Assembly: GCF_958445495.1 (NCBI RefSeq)
Contig: NZ_CAUCSQ010000010.1
Coordinates: 56,147 to 120,146 of the forward strand
Reading direction: 5' to 3'
DNA from: an uncultured Bacteroides sp.
GTDB lineage: Bacteria; Bacteroidota; Bacteroidia; Bacteroidales; Bacteroidaceae
DNA length: 64,000 nucleotides
Position numbers and translations under genes: made by a program. A model generated the notes under the pieces. That model was given only the letters and a program-made list of their open reading frames with translations, made no database searches and had not been told where the DNA came from. Shown one piece after another: positions 1-9,064 of this stretch (within the stretch, counting starts at the first letter, position 1; the number at the start of each line of letters is the position of its first letter).

Positions 1-1
1 T

Positions 2-952
2 TTAATCATTATTGCATGCAGCGGGCAGACTTGTGCACAAAGGCAGGTATCTTCACAGGCAATGGAGACCTTTCCAGTGAAGAAATTTTTTCATGGGGAG
101 AAAATAAGAGTAAATGAAATATTCTCTCCTGATGGAATAGAGATAAAAAAAGGAAATCTCTTTGTAACAGCTTCAAGAAACAATGATGCTATGTTATATC
201 AATATTCACTTCCGGAATTTCATTGTGTTTATCAAGGTGGGGTTAAAGGAGGAGGAAAAGATGAATTTCAAATACCTCCCACATTGTGTAAAACTGTTTC
301 TGATAAAGTTTATATTTGGGGATACACTCCATTTCTTATCAAATGTTTTATGTTGGATAATAACCATATGTCTTTTGAGAAAGAAATTAGACTACCTATC
401 TCTGATGGAATAGTCAATTATATGAATGTTATCAATGATTCTTTATTTATATATAGTACGTTTCCCTATAAACTTAACATAGAGAAAGTCAATTTGAATA
501 CCATGCAGGTAACGGGACGGATTTTGATTGAGCAAAAGCAGAAGGAATTATTTTTTGATGAGAATAGAGGATATTTGGCAGCTAACGATTCTCTAATAAT
601 CTATGCATATACCTATAAAAAGCAAATAGATTTTTATCGAGTGAGCGATATGAAGCTCTGCAAAAGACTTATTGATAATACTGTAGTACCTCATATAATA
701 GTGAATAATGTCAAAGAAACCAAATTCTGTCAGCGTGAATTAGTTGCCGGTAAGCGGTATTTCTATATAAGATGTCCTAAAAAGGAAAAGGGATGTTTTA
801 TTGAAGTTTTTGATTATTCAGGACATTCTGTTGCCAAATACGAACTGGACGTTCTATTGTATGCATTTGATGTAGATGAAGAGAACGGAATTATATATGG
901 TTATAATAGTGATGTATTTGAAGACGGCTTTTTGAAGTACACTATCTTGTAA
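2..952 (+). CDS. Beta-propeller-like lipoprotein, 5' end cut by window
   Basis: The reading frame is open from the first bases of the window. Before the first in-window ATG (62) it encodes LIIIAC-SGQTCAQ, a good lipobox ending in Cys. The true start therefore lies upstream, and the product is probably a lipoprotein of about 320 residues. The body has repeated short beta-strand segments (e.g. LFVTASRNNDAMLYQYSLP, VYIWGYTPFLIKCF) with a GGxxxGGGKDEFQ segment near residue 60. This pattern is seen in Bacteroides TolB-like or BF3164-type six-bladed propeller lipoproteins. That family call is by eye; function is unknown. The base composition is noticeably A/T-richer than the next genes, which fits an accessory gene. 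It converges on nifJ across a hairpin terminator. Confidence 0.75.
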   Translation, partial: LIIIACSGQTCAQRQVSSQAMETFPVKKFFHGEKIRVNEIFSPDGIEIKKGNLFVTASRNNDAMLYQYSLPEFHCVYQGGVKGGGKDEFQIPPTLCKTVSDKVYIWGYTPFLIKCFMLDNNHMSFEKEIRLPISDGIVNYMNVINDSLFIYSTFPYKLNIEKVNLNTMQVTGRILIEQKQKELFFDENRGYLAANDSLIIYAYTYKKQIDFYRVSDMKLCKRLIDNTVVPHIIVNNVKETKFCQRELVAGKRYFYIRCPKKEKGCFIEVFDYSGHSVAKYELDVLLYAFDVDEENGIIYGYNSDVFEDGFLKYTIL

Positions 953-1023
953 TGCACGAATTCCCCTAGTTTGCCGGGTGAGCTGAAGCTATATTGATTA
1001 AAGATATTTTTACTCATTGTGTA

Positions 1024-1060
1024 AAAAAGGCGGATATCCTTGTGGATTCCGCCTTTTCTT
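1024..1060. terminator. Bidirectional terminator between lipoprotein gene and nifJ
   Basis: The arms AAGGCGGA(t)ATCC and GGATTCCGCCTT pair around a short TTGT loop. A-runs on the left and T-runs on the right make it usable on both strands, as expected between convergent genes. Confidence 0.8.
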
Positions 1061-1075
1061 TCTTAAAATAGCTCT

Positions 1076-4000
1076 TTATTCAGCACCCCAGTTTTCTTTA
1101 GCCAGGCGTTTGTAGCTGTTGTAACGCCACTTAGCGTTTTCTTCAGCAGCCTTAAACAGTTCCTCTGCTTCATTCGGGTATTGTTTCATTACGGAAGCGT
1201 AACGTACTTCACCTTTCAAGAAGTTCTGGAAGTCTTCCCAGTTAGGCTCTTTGCTATCCAGTTGGAACGGATTCTTTCCTTCTGCTTCCAAAGCCGGGTT
1301 GTAACGCCACAAGTGCCAGTAACCGCACTTAACAGCTTTTTCTTCTTCCGCCTGGCTCTTGCCCATACCGGCTTTCAGGCCGTGGTTGATACATGGAGCA
1401 TAAGCGATAATCAGAGAAGGTCCGGGATATGCCTCAGCTTCGCGGAGTGCTTTCAGGGTTTGTGCCTGGTCAGCGCCCATAGCGATTTGAGCGACATATA
1501 CATAACCGTAAGTGGTAGCCATCAGGCCGAGGTCTTTTTTACGTACACGTTTGCCGGCAGCGGCGAATTTGGCGATAGCGCCTACCGGAGTAGCTTTAGA
1601 AGATTGTCCTCCTGTATTGGAGTAAACTTCGGTATCCAGAACAAGAATGTTGACATCTTTGCCGGAAGCGATAACGTGGTCGAGACCGCCGTAGCCGATA
1701 TCGTATGAAGCACCGTCACCGCCGATAATCCACTGGCTGCGTTTAACAAGATATTGTTTCAGTTCGGCGATTTGCTTGCAGTGATTGCATTTATCTTTGT
1801 TAGCTTCGACAATCGGAATAATCTTAGCTGCCAATTCCTTAGTCTTGTCGGCATCCAGCATATTGTTAATCCATTCGGCGAACAACTCTTTGACTTCAGC
1901 AGGAGTGCAGTCGGCTTCGATTGCTTCGTTCATCACTTTCACGATACGGGCGCGCATCTTCTCGTTAGCCAGCTCCATACCCAGACCGAATTCGCAGAAG
2001 TCCTCGAACAGGGAGTTAGCCCAAGCGGGACCATGTCCGTTTTCATTCTTGGTATAAGGAGTGGAAGGAACCGAACCGGAATAGATGGAAGAACATCCTG
2101 TAGCGTTAGCAACCATTTCGCGGTCGCCGAACAATTGGGAAATCAGTTTTACATACGGAGTCTCACCGCAACCGGAACAAGCGCCGGAGAACTCAAACAA
2201 CGGAGTAGCGAACTGGGAGTTCTTAACATTAGACTTAATGTCTACCAAATGTTGTTTGCTCTTCACGTTGTTGATACAGTATTCCCAGTTGGCAGCTTCA
2301 GCCAGTTGGCTTTCAAGATGCTTCATAGTCAATGCCTTGCCGCCCTTCTTCGGATTGCCCGGACAAACATCGGCGCAGTTGCCGCAACCCAAGCAGTCAA
2401 GGACATCTACCTGCATGCGGAATGTCATGCCGTCGAATACCTTTCCTACAGCTTTCAGTTGTTCGAACTGAGCACCCTTTTGTTCTTCCGCATCGAGAAC
2501 GAACGGACGGATGGCAGCGTGAGGACAAACGTAAGCACATTTATTACATTGGATACAGTTTTCAGGACTCCATTCAGGAACGAAAGCAGCTACGCCACGT
2601 TTCTCGTATTTAGCCGTTCCCTGATGCCAGGTACCGTCTTCAATACCTTTGAATGCGGATACGGGAAGCAAGTCGCCGTCTTGCGCATTGATAGGACGAA
2701 CCACTTCATTGATGAATGCAGGGTCATTGTTTTCCGATTTTACGTCATCCGGCAGATTAGCCCATGCCGGGTCAACGGTCAGTTGCTTATATTCACCACC
2801 ACGGTCAACGGCTGCATAGTTTTTGTTAACGACGTCTTCACCCTTCTTGCCGTAAGACTTGACGATGAATTTCTTCATCTGCTCAACAGCTTGTTCTACA
2901 GGGATAACGCCTGTGATACGGAAGAATGCAGACTGCAGGATAGTATTGGTACGATTGCCCAAACCGATTTCCAGAGCAATCTGAGTCGCGTTGATATAAT
3001 AAACGGAAATGTTGTTCTGTGCGAAATATTTCTTTACTCTGTTCGGCAGGTTCTTTGCCAGTTCTTCACCTTCCCAAATCGTATTCAGCAGGAAAGAACC
3101 GTTCTTGCGCAAACCGCGGGTAACATCATACATGTGCAGGTAAGCCTGAACGTGGCAAGCTACGAAATTCGGAGTGTTTACCAGATAAGTGGAACGAATC
3201 GGAGTGTCGCCGAAACGCAAGTGGGAACAAGTGAAACCTCCGGACTTCTTGGAGTCGTAAGAGAAGTAAGCCTGGCAATGTTTGTCGGTGTTGTCACCGA
3301 TGATTTTCACAGAGTTCTTGTTGGCGCCTACCGTACCGTCGGCACCCAGACCGTAGAATTTAGCCTCGAACATGCCTTCACCGCCCAAAGCGATTTCTTC
3401 TTCTTGAGGAAGAGAAGTGAAAGTGACATCGTCTACGATACCGATAGTAAAGTGGTTCTTCGGCATCGGCATAGCCAGATTCTTGAACACTGCGATAATC
3501 TGTGCGGGAGTAGTATCTTTAGAACCCAGACCGTAACGGCCGCCAACGATAACCGGAGCATTTTCTACGCCGTAGAAACAATCTTTGACATCGAGATACA
3601 ACGGTTCGCCGTTAGCTCCCGGTTCTTTAGTGCGGTCGAGGACGGCAATTGTCTTGGCAGTCTTTGGAACGGCAGCCAGGAAATGCTTGGCAGAGAACGG
3701 GCGGTACAGGTGCACAGCAACCAAACCTACCTTTTCACCTTTCTCCGTCAGGTAGTCGATAGCTTCACGGGCAGCTTCGGTTACGGAACCCATTGCGATA
3801 ATTACACGTTCTGCATCTTCTGCACCGTAATAGTCGAACAGACCGTATTTGCGGCCGGTAATCTTGGAAATTTCGTTCATGTATTCTTCTACGATAGCGG
3901 GAACAGCCTCATAGTAGTTGTTGCATGATTCGCGATGTTGGAAGAAGTGGTCGGGGTTTTCAGCCATACCGCGGGCTACCGGATTCATCGGATTCAGTGC

Positions 4001-4624
4001 GCGGGCACGGAATTCCGCCAACGCTTCCTGGTCGATTAGCGGAGCAAGGTCCTCGTTTTCCAGCATCTCGATTTTCTGGATTTCGTGAGAAGTACGGAAA
4101 CCGTCAAAGAAGTTCATGAAAGGAACACGGGATTTGATGGTAGCCAGATGAGCGACACCTGCCAAATCCATAACTTCCTGTACGGAACCTTCGGCTAACA
4201 TGGCAAAACCTGTCTGGCGGGCAGACATCACATCCTGATGGTCGCCGAAGATACATAAAGCGTGGCTGGCTAATGTACGGGCCGATACGTGGAATACGCA
4301 AGGCAGGAATTCACCGGCAATTTTGTACATGTTGGGAATCATCAGGAGAAGACCCTGGGAAGCAGTGTAGGTCGTTGTCAGCGCACCGGCCTGAAGAGAA
4401 CCGTGAACCGCACCGGCAGCACCGCCTTCCGATTGCATTTCTTGTACCAATACCGTTTCGCCGAAGATGTTTTTACGTCCTGCAGCAGCCCACTCGTCTA
4501 CGTACTCTGCCATAGTCGAAGAAGGAGTGATGGGGTAGATAGCTGCTACTTCAGAGAACATATACGAGATATGTGCCGCAGCCTGATTACCATCACAAGT
4601 GATGAATTTCTTCTGTTTAGTCAT
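1076..4624 (-). CDS. nifJ: Pyruvate:ferredoxin (flavodoxin) oxidoreductase
   Basis: This single-chain homodimer-type PFOR of 1182 residues (family size about 1170-1200) oxidises pyruvate plus CoA to acetyl-CoA and CO2 and passes electrons to ferredoxin. The N-terminal pyrimidine-binding domain carries YPITPSSTMAEY. A middle ferredoxin insert has two 4Fe-4S motifs, CIQCNKCAYVCP and CLGCGNCADVCPG. The C-terminal TPP domain has GDGASYDIGYGGLDH and the Mg-binding VYSNTGGQ segment. GACSGCGETPY supplies cysteines of the proximal cluster. All are seen directly. The start at 4624 gives the usual MTKQKKF opening. It lies 33 nt after the stop of the upstream ATPase gene, so the two could be co-transcribed, though their functions look unrelated. 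The very long open frame on the opposite strand is a codon-usage shadow. Confidence 0.98.
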   Translation of the reverse strand: MTKQKKFITCDGNQAAAHISYMFSEVAAIYPITPSSTMAEYVDEWAAAGRKNIFGETVLVQEMQSEGGAAGAVHGSLQAGALTTTYTASQGLLLMIPNMYKIAGEFLPCVFHVSARTLASHALCIFGDHQDVMSARQTGFAMLAEGSVQEVMDLAGVAHLATIKSRVPFMNFFDGFRTSHEIQKIEMLENEDLAPLIDQEALAEFRARALNPMNPVARGMAENPDHFFQHRESCNNYYEAVPAIVEEYMNEISKITGRKYGLFDYYGAEDAERVIIAMGSVTEAAREAIDYLTEKGEKVGLVAVHLYRPFSAKHFLAAVPKTAKTIAVLDRTKEPGANGEPLYLDVKDCFYGVENAPVIVGGRYGLGSKDTTPAQIIAVFKNLAMPMPKNHFTIGIVDDVTFTSLPQEEEIALGGEGMFEAKFYGLGADGTVGANKNSVKIIGDNTDKHCQAYFSYDSKKSGGFTCSHLRFGDTPIRSTYLVNTPNFVACHVQAYLHMYDVTRGLRKNGSFLLNTIWEGEELAKNLPNRVKKYFAQNNISVYYINATQIALEIGLGNRTNTILQSAFFRITGVIPVEQAVEQMKKFIVKSYGKKGEDVVNKNYAAVDRGGEYKQLTVDPAWANLPDDVKSENNDPAFINEVVRPINAQDGDLLPVSAFKGIEDGTWHQGTAKYEKRGVAAFVPEWSPENCIQCNKCAYVCPHAAIRPFVLDAEEQKGAQFEQLKAVGKVFDGMTFRMQVDVLDCLGCGNCADVCPGNPKKGGKALTMKHLESQLAEAANWEYCINNVKSKQHLVDIKSNVKNSQFATPLFEFSGACSGCGETPYVKLISQLFGDREMVANATGCSSIYSGSVPSTPYTKNENGHGPAWANSLFEDFCEFGLGMELANEKMRARIVKVMNEAIEADCTPAEVKELFAEWINNMLDADKTKELAAKIIPIVEANKDKCNHCKQIAELKQYLVKRSQWIIGGDGASYDIGYGGLDHVIASGKDVNILVLDTEVYSNTGGQSSKATPVGAIAKFAAAGKRVRKKDLGLMATTYGYVYVAQIAMGADQAQTLKALREAEAYPGPSLIIAYAPCINHGLKAGMGKSQAEEEKAVKCGYWHLWRYNPALEAEGKNPFQLDSKEPNWEDFQNFLKGEVRYASVMKQYPNEAEELFKAAEENAKWRYNSYKRLAKENWGAE

Positions 4625-4657
4625 AACTAAATTAAATATTTAAGTAAATAAATCTTT

Positions 4658-5836
4658 TTAATATAAGAAACCGAACATCCACAGAGGAATCTGGTTAGCC
4701 CGGCCTATTTCCGCCTTTTGCAACGCATACGTCACGTCCGGGTTGTTTTTTATTTTTGTGCCTTCCGGGCAAATTTTAAACGGCATCACTTCGTCCACCA
4801 TGAATGAGACGTTTTTATCTCCTTTATGTACCTTATGGTCCTTCCATAAAGAATTGACGAAGAAAGTGTCGAGTACATCCTGCTCTTCTACTTTGACCGG
4901 ATAAATGGAATACATCAGGTTGGAATTATGCATCATAATCTTGGACGGTTTCTTGGGAAATTCCTCTCCCTTCGGATAAACCAGATTGATGAGGCGTGAA
5001 TCCGCCAGATACTTGATGTAATTCATCACCGTGGCGCGGGATGTCTGTATGTCGCTTGCCAACTGGCTGACATTCGGAGCCTTCGGGCCGTCGACAGCCA
5101 GCAAATATAGTAATTTTTTTATCTTCGAGAGATATTTCAGCTCAATTTGTTTGATAAGCAATATGTCCACTTCCACCATCATGTTCATAGTCTTCAGCAG
5201 GTTTTCTGAGAAATTGCGTTTCTCCAGGAAGAAGGGATAGAACCCGTGATGGAGGTAATCTTGGAAGTAGTCCAGCGGACGGACTTTGGAAAGCACTCCT
5301 TTGGCAATCTGCTCATGGGTACTGAGGATTTCTTCAAGGCTGTAGGCGCGGAATTTCATTCCGGTCTGCAGGTTCAGAAACTCACGGAAAGAGAATCCGC
5401 GCAGATTATAGCTTTTCACGATATCGCGCAACTCAAGATTCTCCTCTTTCAGCCGCATTACGGACGAACCGGTGAATACGATTTTCAGATTCGGATAACG
5501 GTCGTAGCACATGCGGAGCTCTTTGCTCCATTCCGGATGCTTGAATACCTGGTCAATCAGAAGAACTTTTCCACCGCGTTTCTGAAATTCATTGGCGAAG
5601 TCCACGATGCTGTGGCCGGAGAAATAGAAGTTGTTCATGTTGATGAACAGGCAAGAACGGTCGGTCCCGAATTTCTCCTTGGCATATTGGAGAAGAAAGG
5701 TGGTTTTTCCTACACCACGTGTCCCTTTAATACCAATCAGGCGGTCGCTCCAGTCGATCTCGTCCATGAGGTCGCGGCGAACGGGGGCATTGGTGTGCTC
5801 GACAAGGTAAGCGTGTGTGCGATAGAATGATTCCAT
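4658..5836 (-). CDS. AAA-family ATP-binding protein (AAA_14 type)
   Basis: The P-loop is GIKGTRGVGKTTFL near residue 35, followed by a Walker B-like KVLLIDQVF, a GSSVMRL sensor-like segment, and a winged-helix-like SQLASDIQTSRATVMNYIKYLADS toward the C-terminus. This is the usual layout of the large Bacteroides family of AAA_14 ATPases, whose cellular role is unsettled. I chose the start at 5836 (392 residues) rather than the longer frame beginning at 5890. A strong promoter (-7 TATATTTG at 5861-5868, minus strand) lies between those two ATGs, so the upstream ATG would not be transcribed. The protein ends IPLWMFGFLY, a well-formed natural end. nifJ follows after 33 nt. Confidence 0.85.
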   Translation of the reverse strand: MESFYRTHAYLVEHTNAPVRRDLMDEIDWSDRLIGIKGTRGVGKTTFLLQYAKEKFGTDRSCLFINMNNFYFSGHSIVDFANEFQKRGGKVLLIDQVFKHPEWSKELRMCYDRYPNLKIVFTGSSVMRLKEENLELRDIVKSYNLRGFSFREFLNLQTGMKFRAYSLEEILSTHEQIAKGVLSKVRPLDYFQDYLHHGFYPFFLEKRNFSENLLKTMNMMVEVDILLIKQIELKYLSKIKKLLYLLAVDGPKAPNVSQLASDIQTSRATVMNYIKYLADSRLINLVYPKGEEFPKKPSKIMMHNSNLMYSIYPVKVEEQDVLDTFFVNSLWKDHKVHKGDKNVSFMVDEVMPFKICPEGTKIKNNPDVTYALQKAEIGRANQIPLWMFGFLY

Positions 5837-5860
5837 TTCAGTTCTTTGTTTTTCGGGGGG

Positions 5861-5891
5861 CAAATATAGTGTTTTTTTTAGGATTTGCAAA
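5861..5891 (-). promoter_or_regulatory. Bacteroides-type promoter for the AAA ATPase gene
   Basis: On the minus strand, TTTG (5891-5888) is separated by 19 nt from TATATTTG (5868-5861), matching the -33/-7 consensus. It fixes the downstream ATG at 5836 as the likely start. Confidence 0.8.
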
Positions 5892-5963
5892 GTAGAGATG
5901 GCAAAATTGTGTATTTAATTGGAACTTTCTGTTTACAATAGCCGGGAATGGCTATTTCCTGTA

Positions 5964-5971
5964 TATATTTG
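5964..5971 (+). promoter_or_regulatory. -7 box for the ATP-grasp-like gene
   Basis: TATATTTG is a perfect -7 element. It lies downstream of the first in-frame ATG (5948) and 27 nt before ATG 5999, which supports the latter as start. A clear -33 partner is not visible. Confidence 0.65.
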
Positions 5972-5998
5972 CAGAATAAAGAATTGAATCCGTTTGAA

Positions 5999-7222
5999 AT
6001 GGCAAAAAAGGCTCTTTACATATTTAATCCGGAACATGATTTGGCGTTGGCTAGCGGTGAGACGAATTATATGGCTCCCGCTTCTGCCCGCCAGATGGCT
6101 TTAGAATTGGCTTTGCTGCCGATGTGGTATGCTGGAGAAGAGGAAATGGTACTGGCTCCTTCCGCCTATAATCTCGACCATATAAAAAAGATGAGGGAAT
6201 TGCTGGGCCTTTCCGTACATCTGATGACAGAACCGGAACTTGCTTCCGGGACGGATTTGGATATCCGTCCGTGGGGATGGGACCTTGCCGTGAGGAAACG
6301 GTTGTCGGACCTGGGAGTCGGAGAGGGCAAGCTTCCTTCTGCCGGACAGTTGGACAAACTGCGTTCCTGTTCCCACCGTTCCTGTGCGGTGGAACTGTTA
6401 CCCCGCCTGCGGTTGGGAGACAGCTTTTGCGGAGAGTCTTTTTATCTGAGGTTTCCCGAAGAATGGAAGTCGTTCGTAGAGTCGCATGATACTTGTCTGT
6501 TGAAAGCTCCTCTGTCCGGTAGCGGAAAAGGATTGAACTGGTGTAAAGGCATATATACTCCTTCAATTTCCGGTTGGTGTTCACGCATCGGAAATCAACA
6601 GGGAGGTGTAATCGGTGAGCCTATATATAATAAGGTGGAAGATTTCGCGATGGAATTCCGTTCTTCAGGCGGCAGGTTTCGTTTTGCCGGATATTCCCGG
6701 TTTCGTACGGGCGGGAGCGGGGCGTATGAAGGTAATCTGCTGATTTCCGATGCTGTTATCGAACGGAATCTTTCGGACTATATTCCTGTCGAAGAGGTGC
6801 ATAAACTGCGCGACTGTCTTGAACGGGAATTGTCTCTCCGCTTCGGCGCTGTCTATGACGGCTATCTGGGAGTGGATATGATGGTCTGCCGCTTCCCTGA
6901 ATCCCCTGTTTACCGCATTCATCCATGTGTGGAAATCAATTTGCGGATGAATATGGGAGTGGTAGCGCGTCATCTGTACGACCGTTATATATCCCCTGCC
7001 TCGGCAGGAATTTTTCAGATAAGCTATCATCCTACGGCAGGAGCGGCTTGGAGTGCGCATAAAGAAATGGAGGAGGCTTATCCTTTAAGAATAGAGAGAG
7101 GACGAATCTGTTCGGGCTATTTGCCATTGGTGCCTGTCCATAAGAAAAGCAATTACCGGGCATGGATTCTTATTTCTTCCCTTCCGCCAGCCGTTTCTCT
7201 ATATTCCGGTTTCTTGGGCTGA
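5999..7222 (+). CDS. ATP-grasp-like protein of unknown substrate
   Basis: This 407-residue protein starts MAKKALYIFNPEHDLALA. The segments LLKAPLSGSGKGLNW, GEPIYNKVEDFAMEF, YDGYLGVDMMV and HPCVEINLRMNMG follow in the order expected for an ATP-grasp fold: a Gly-rich nucleotide loop, a Lys/Glu linker, then an E-x-N metal-binding pair near the C-terminus. I infer a ligase-like enzyme. The N-terminal FNPEHDLALASGETNYMAP segment looks like a conserved family signature, but I cannot name the substrate. The start was placed by the promoter at 5964-5971. It is a single gene, convergent with the GHL10 gene, and is followed by an array of 22-bp repeats. The last 15 residues, after LPLVPVHKK, look unconserved. 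Confidence 0.75.
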   Translation: MAKKALYIFNPEHDLALASGETNYMAPASARQMALELALLPMWYAGEEEMVLAPSAYNLDHIKKMRELLGLSVHLMTEPELASGTDLDIRPWGWDLAVRKRLSDLGVGEGKLPSAGQLDKLRSCSHRSCAVELLPRLRLGDSFCGESFYLRFPEEWKSFVESHDTCLLKAPLSGSGKGLNWCKGIYTPSISGWCSRIGNQQGGVIGEPIYNKVEDFAMEFRSSGGRFRFAGYSRFRTGGSGAYEGNLLISDAVIERNLSDYIPVEEVHKLRDCLERELSLRFGAVYDGYLGVDMMVCRFPESPVYRIHPCVEINLRMNMGVVARHLYDRYISPASAGIFQISYHPTAGAAWSAHKEMEEAYPLRIERGRICSGYLPLVPVHKKSNYRAWILISSLPPAVSLYSGFLG

Positions 7223-7276
7223 AAATTATTCGGGCTTCCATGATTGTATATCTGCTTTTCTAAAAAGACCGGGCAT

Positions 7277-7452
7277 GGATGAATCGTTTTTCATAGGATA
7301 GAAACTGTAGTTTCGTCTGCATGAAACTACAGTTTCCTCTACGAGGAACGATATATTCATCGGTATGAAACTATAGTTTCCTCTACGAGAAACCGGAGAT
7401 TGCTACGTATGAACCGACAGGCTCCTGTATAAGAAACCGGTTGACGGAATAA
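7277..7452. repeat. Array of about eight degenerate 22-bp palindromic repeats
   Basis: Units begin at about 7277, 7299, 7321, 7343, 7365, 7387, 7409 and 7431, a strict 22-bp step. The best units contain GAAACTACAGTTTC (7323-7336) or GAAACTATAGTTTC (7367-7380) followed by CTCTAC; alternate units are more decayed. The step is not a multiple of three, so it is not coding. It fills the gap between two convergent genes and has a sister array at 63111-63308. Confidence 0.85.
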
Positions 7453-7504
7453 GATAAGGGGTGATGATGCCGTTGCAGGGGGCTGACGCCGTTGGCGGGC
7501 TGGT

Positions 7505-8956
7505 TTACTTCTGGGCCGCTGTGCTCTCGTTTCCGTAACGGTCGATGGCTGTAACTGCAAAATGTTTCTTGGCCTTCCAGGGGAAAACGGGTGCGTAGGT
7601 ATAACTTGTCTGCCGAATGTTCTGTGCCACGATATTTTCCGGGCGATTGATATCTACCGGATAGTCGTTTGATGCGTAAATGACGTACATCGGATTGTTA
7701 CGCGAATCATTGTCGGCGGCAGCCTGCCATTTTAATTCCGTATATCCGTTGCCCGCATTCGTTATTTCCAGATTGGACGGAGCCGTAGGCGGAATGCTGT
7801 CCAACCAGGGCATGGGGGGCTGCAAAGCCGGATATGCATAGAAGTTTTCAGCTAATTCGTTGTAGACGCCTTGTATGTTTTCCATGAGATATTTCACCCG
7901 GTAATGCCCTTCACCCGCCATCTTCCGGCTACGGATGAAATTCATCTGCCGGTCTATTTCGTCGCGTGTCCATTTCCCTTCGTCGGGATGGAGGAAATAA
8001 ATGCCGAGTCCCGGAATCACTTGCCGTCCGTTGCTCTGTTCCTGCCAGTCGAGTGCAAAAGGATAGAAATTATTTCCTTGGAAATACATCATCGGGTATA
8101 TCTGGTCCATGATTCCTTCTCCGAGCCATCCTTGCGGGTCTTGGCAGACGGTGAAGAATGCGTTCCAGCCGCGGGAAGGGTAACGGGAAGTGTCCCGGTA
8201 TTTGCCGACCGGGCAAGTACTGACCTTTACCCAGGGTTTCATGGATTTTACACCTTTATATATATAGCGTACGATTTCGGAAATATTGTCCCGTCGCCAC
8301 TGTTCCGTCGTACGTCCTTTATTGTAGCGCCGGAAATCGTGTCTGTCGGGGAAAAAAGGCGCATTCTCCGGATAACGCAGGTAGTCGAAATGAACTCCGT
8401 CCACGTCATAGCGGCTTACCACTTCGCGCACGAGTCTCATCAGGTATTCTTTGGTTCCGGGATGTCCCGGATTGAGAAAATATTCGTTTTTGTAAGGTAC
8501 GCAAATCTCTTTCATTCGTTTGGTAACGGACCGGTTGCCGAGTGAGGCGACGTGTTTTTTACTTCCCAGAGGTATGGTAACCATCCATGCGTGGCATTCC
8601 ATTCCCCGTTTGTGACATTCTTCTATGGCGAATGCCAAGGGGTCATAACCGGGATTGCCGCCCGGCTTGCCGGTCAATATGGCATTGAACGGTTCTATGT
8701 CCGAAGGATACAGGACATCTCCGCGCGTACGCGCCTGGAACAGGACGGTATTGAAGTTGGCGGCTTTCAGTTTGTCAAGGATATCCACTAGTTCATCTTT
8801 CTGTTTCCGGATTGCAGACGGGCTTGTGGCGCGTGTTTTCGGCCAGTCCAGCCCGTACACGGTCGTCACCCATGCGGCACGGACTTCATATTTGGGTTGC
8901 GCTGTCGTAAAGAGGAAAGGAAACAAAAGTGAAAGAATGAAAATATATTGACGCAT
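7505..8956 (-). CDS. GHL10-type glycosyl hydrolase-like secreted protein
   Basis: This 483-residue protein has a signal peptide (MRQYIFILSLLFPFLFTTAQ) and then a TIM-barrel-like glycoside-hydrolase domain of the DUF187/GHL10 family. Segments include VRAAWVTTVYGLDWP, NFNTVLFQARTRGDVLYPS, WMVTIPLG, VDGVHFDYLRYP (conserved acidic barrel-end residues), IMDQIYPMMYFQGN and VIPGLGIYFLHP. A fibronectin-III-like tail starts around residue 385 (PPTAPSNLEITNAGNGYTEL). GHL10 proteins are predicted polysaccharide or peptidoglycan-associated hydrolases and few are biochemically defined. A paralogue lies at 19240-20748. The gene is divergent from the cstA-like gene. Confidence 0.92.
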   Translation of the reverse strand: MRQYIFILSLLFPFLFTTAQPKYEVRAAWVTTVYGLDWPKTRATSPSAIRKQKDELVDILDKLKAANFNTVLFQARTRGDVLYPSDIEPFNAILTGKPGGNPGYDPLAFAIEECHKRGMECHAWMVTIPLGSKKHVASLGNRSVTKRMKEICVPYKNEYFLNPGHPGTKEYLMRLVREVVSRYDVDGVHFDYLRYPENAPFFPDRHDFRRYNKGRTTEQWRRDNISEIVRYIYKGVKSMKPWVKVSTCPVGKYRDTSRYPSRGWNAFFTVCQDPQGWLGEGIMDQIYPMMYFQGNNFYPFALDWQEQSNGRQVIPGLGIYFLHPDEGKWTRDEIDRQMNFIRSRKMAGEGHYRVKYLMENIQGVYNELAENFYAYPALQPPMPWLDSIPPTAPSNLEITNAGNGYTELKWQAAADNDSRNNPMYVIYASNDYPVDINRPENIVAQNIRQTSYTYAPVFPWKAKKHFAVTAIDRYGNESTAAQK

Positions 8957-8984
8957 ATCCTTTGTTTTTTGTTTTAAATCCCTG

Positions 8985-8992
8985 CAAAGTTA
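8985..8992 (-). promoter_or_regulatory. -7 box for the GHL10 gene
   Basis: TAACTTTG on the minus strand, 28 nt upstream of ATG 8956; no convincing -33 partner. Confidence 0.55.
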
Positions 8993-9010
8993 GTAAAAGT
9001 GTCTGTATTG

Positions 9011-9042
9011 TTGGGCTGTTTCATGAGATTATGTTACATTTG
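9011..9042 (+). promoter_or_regulatory. Promoter for the cstA-like gene
   Basis: TTG at 9011-9013, a 21-nt spacer, then TACATTTG at 9035-9042, 22 nt before ATG 9065. Confidence 0.7.
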
Positions 9043-9064
9043 CCAAGCTTAAATACAACACATT

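Noticed and set aside
1754..3928. 724-codon open frame on + inside nifJ
   Set aside because: It is antisense to a fully recognised PFOR and its translation is Phe/Ser/Val-rich with no domain; long antisense frames arise from the codon bias of highly expressed genes.
4104..4630. Overlapping 65-113 codon ORFs at the 5' end of nifJ
   Set aside because: All lie within or antisense to nifJ and show no independent start signals.
7277..7452. CRISPR array
   Set aside because: The 22-bp units are contiguous with no unique spacers of 30 bp and no cas genes are in the window.
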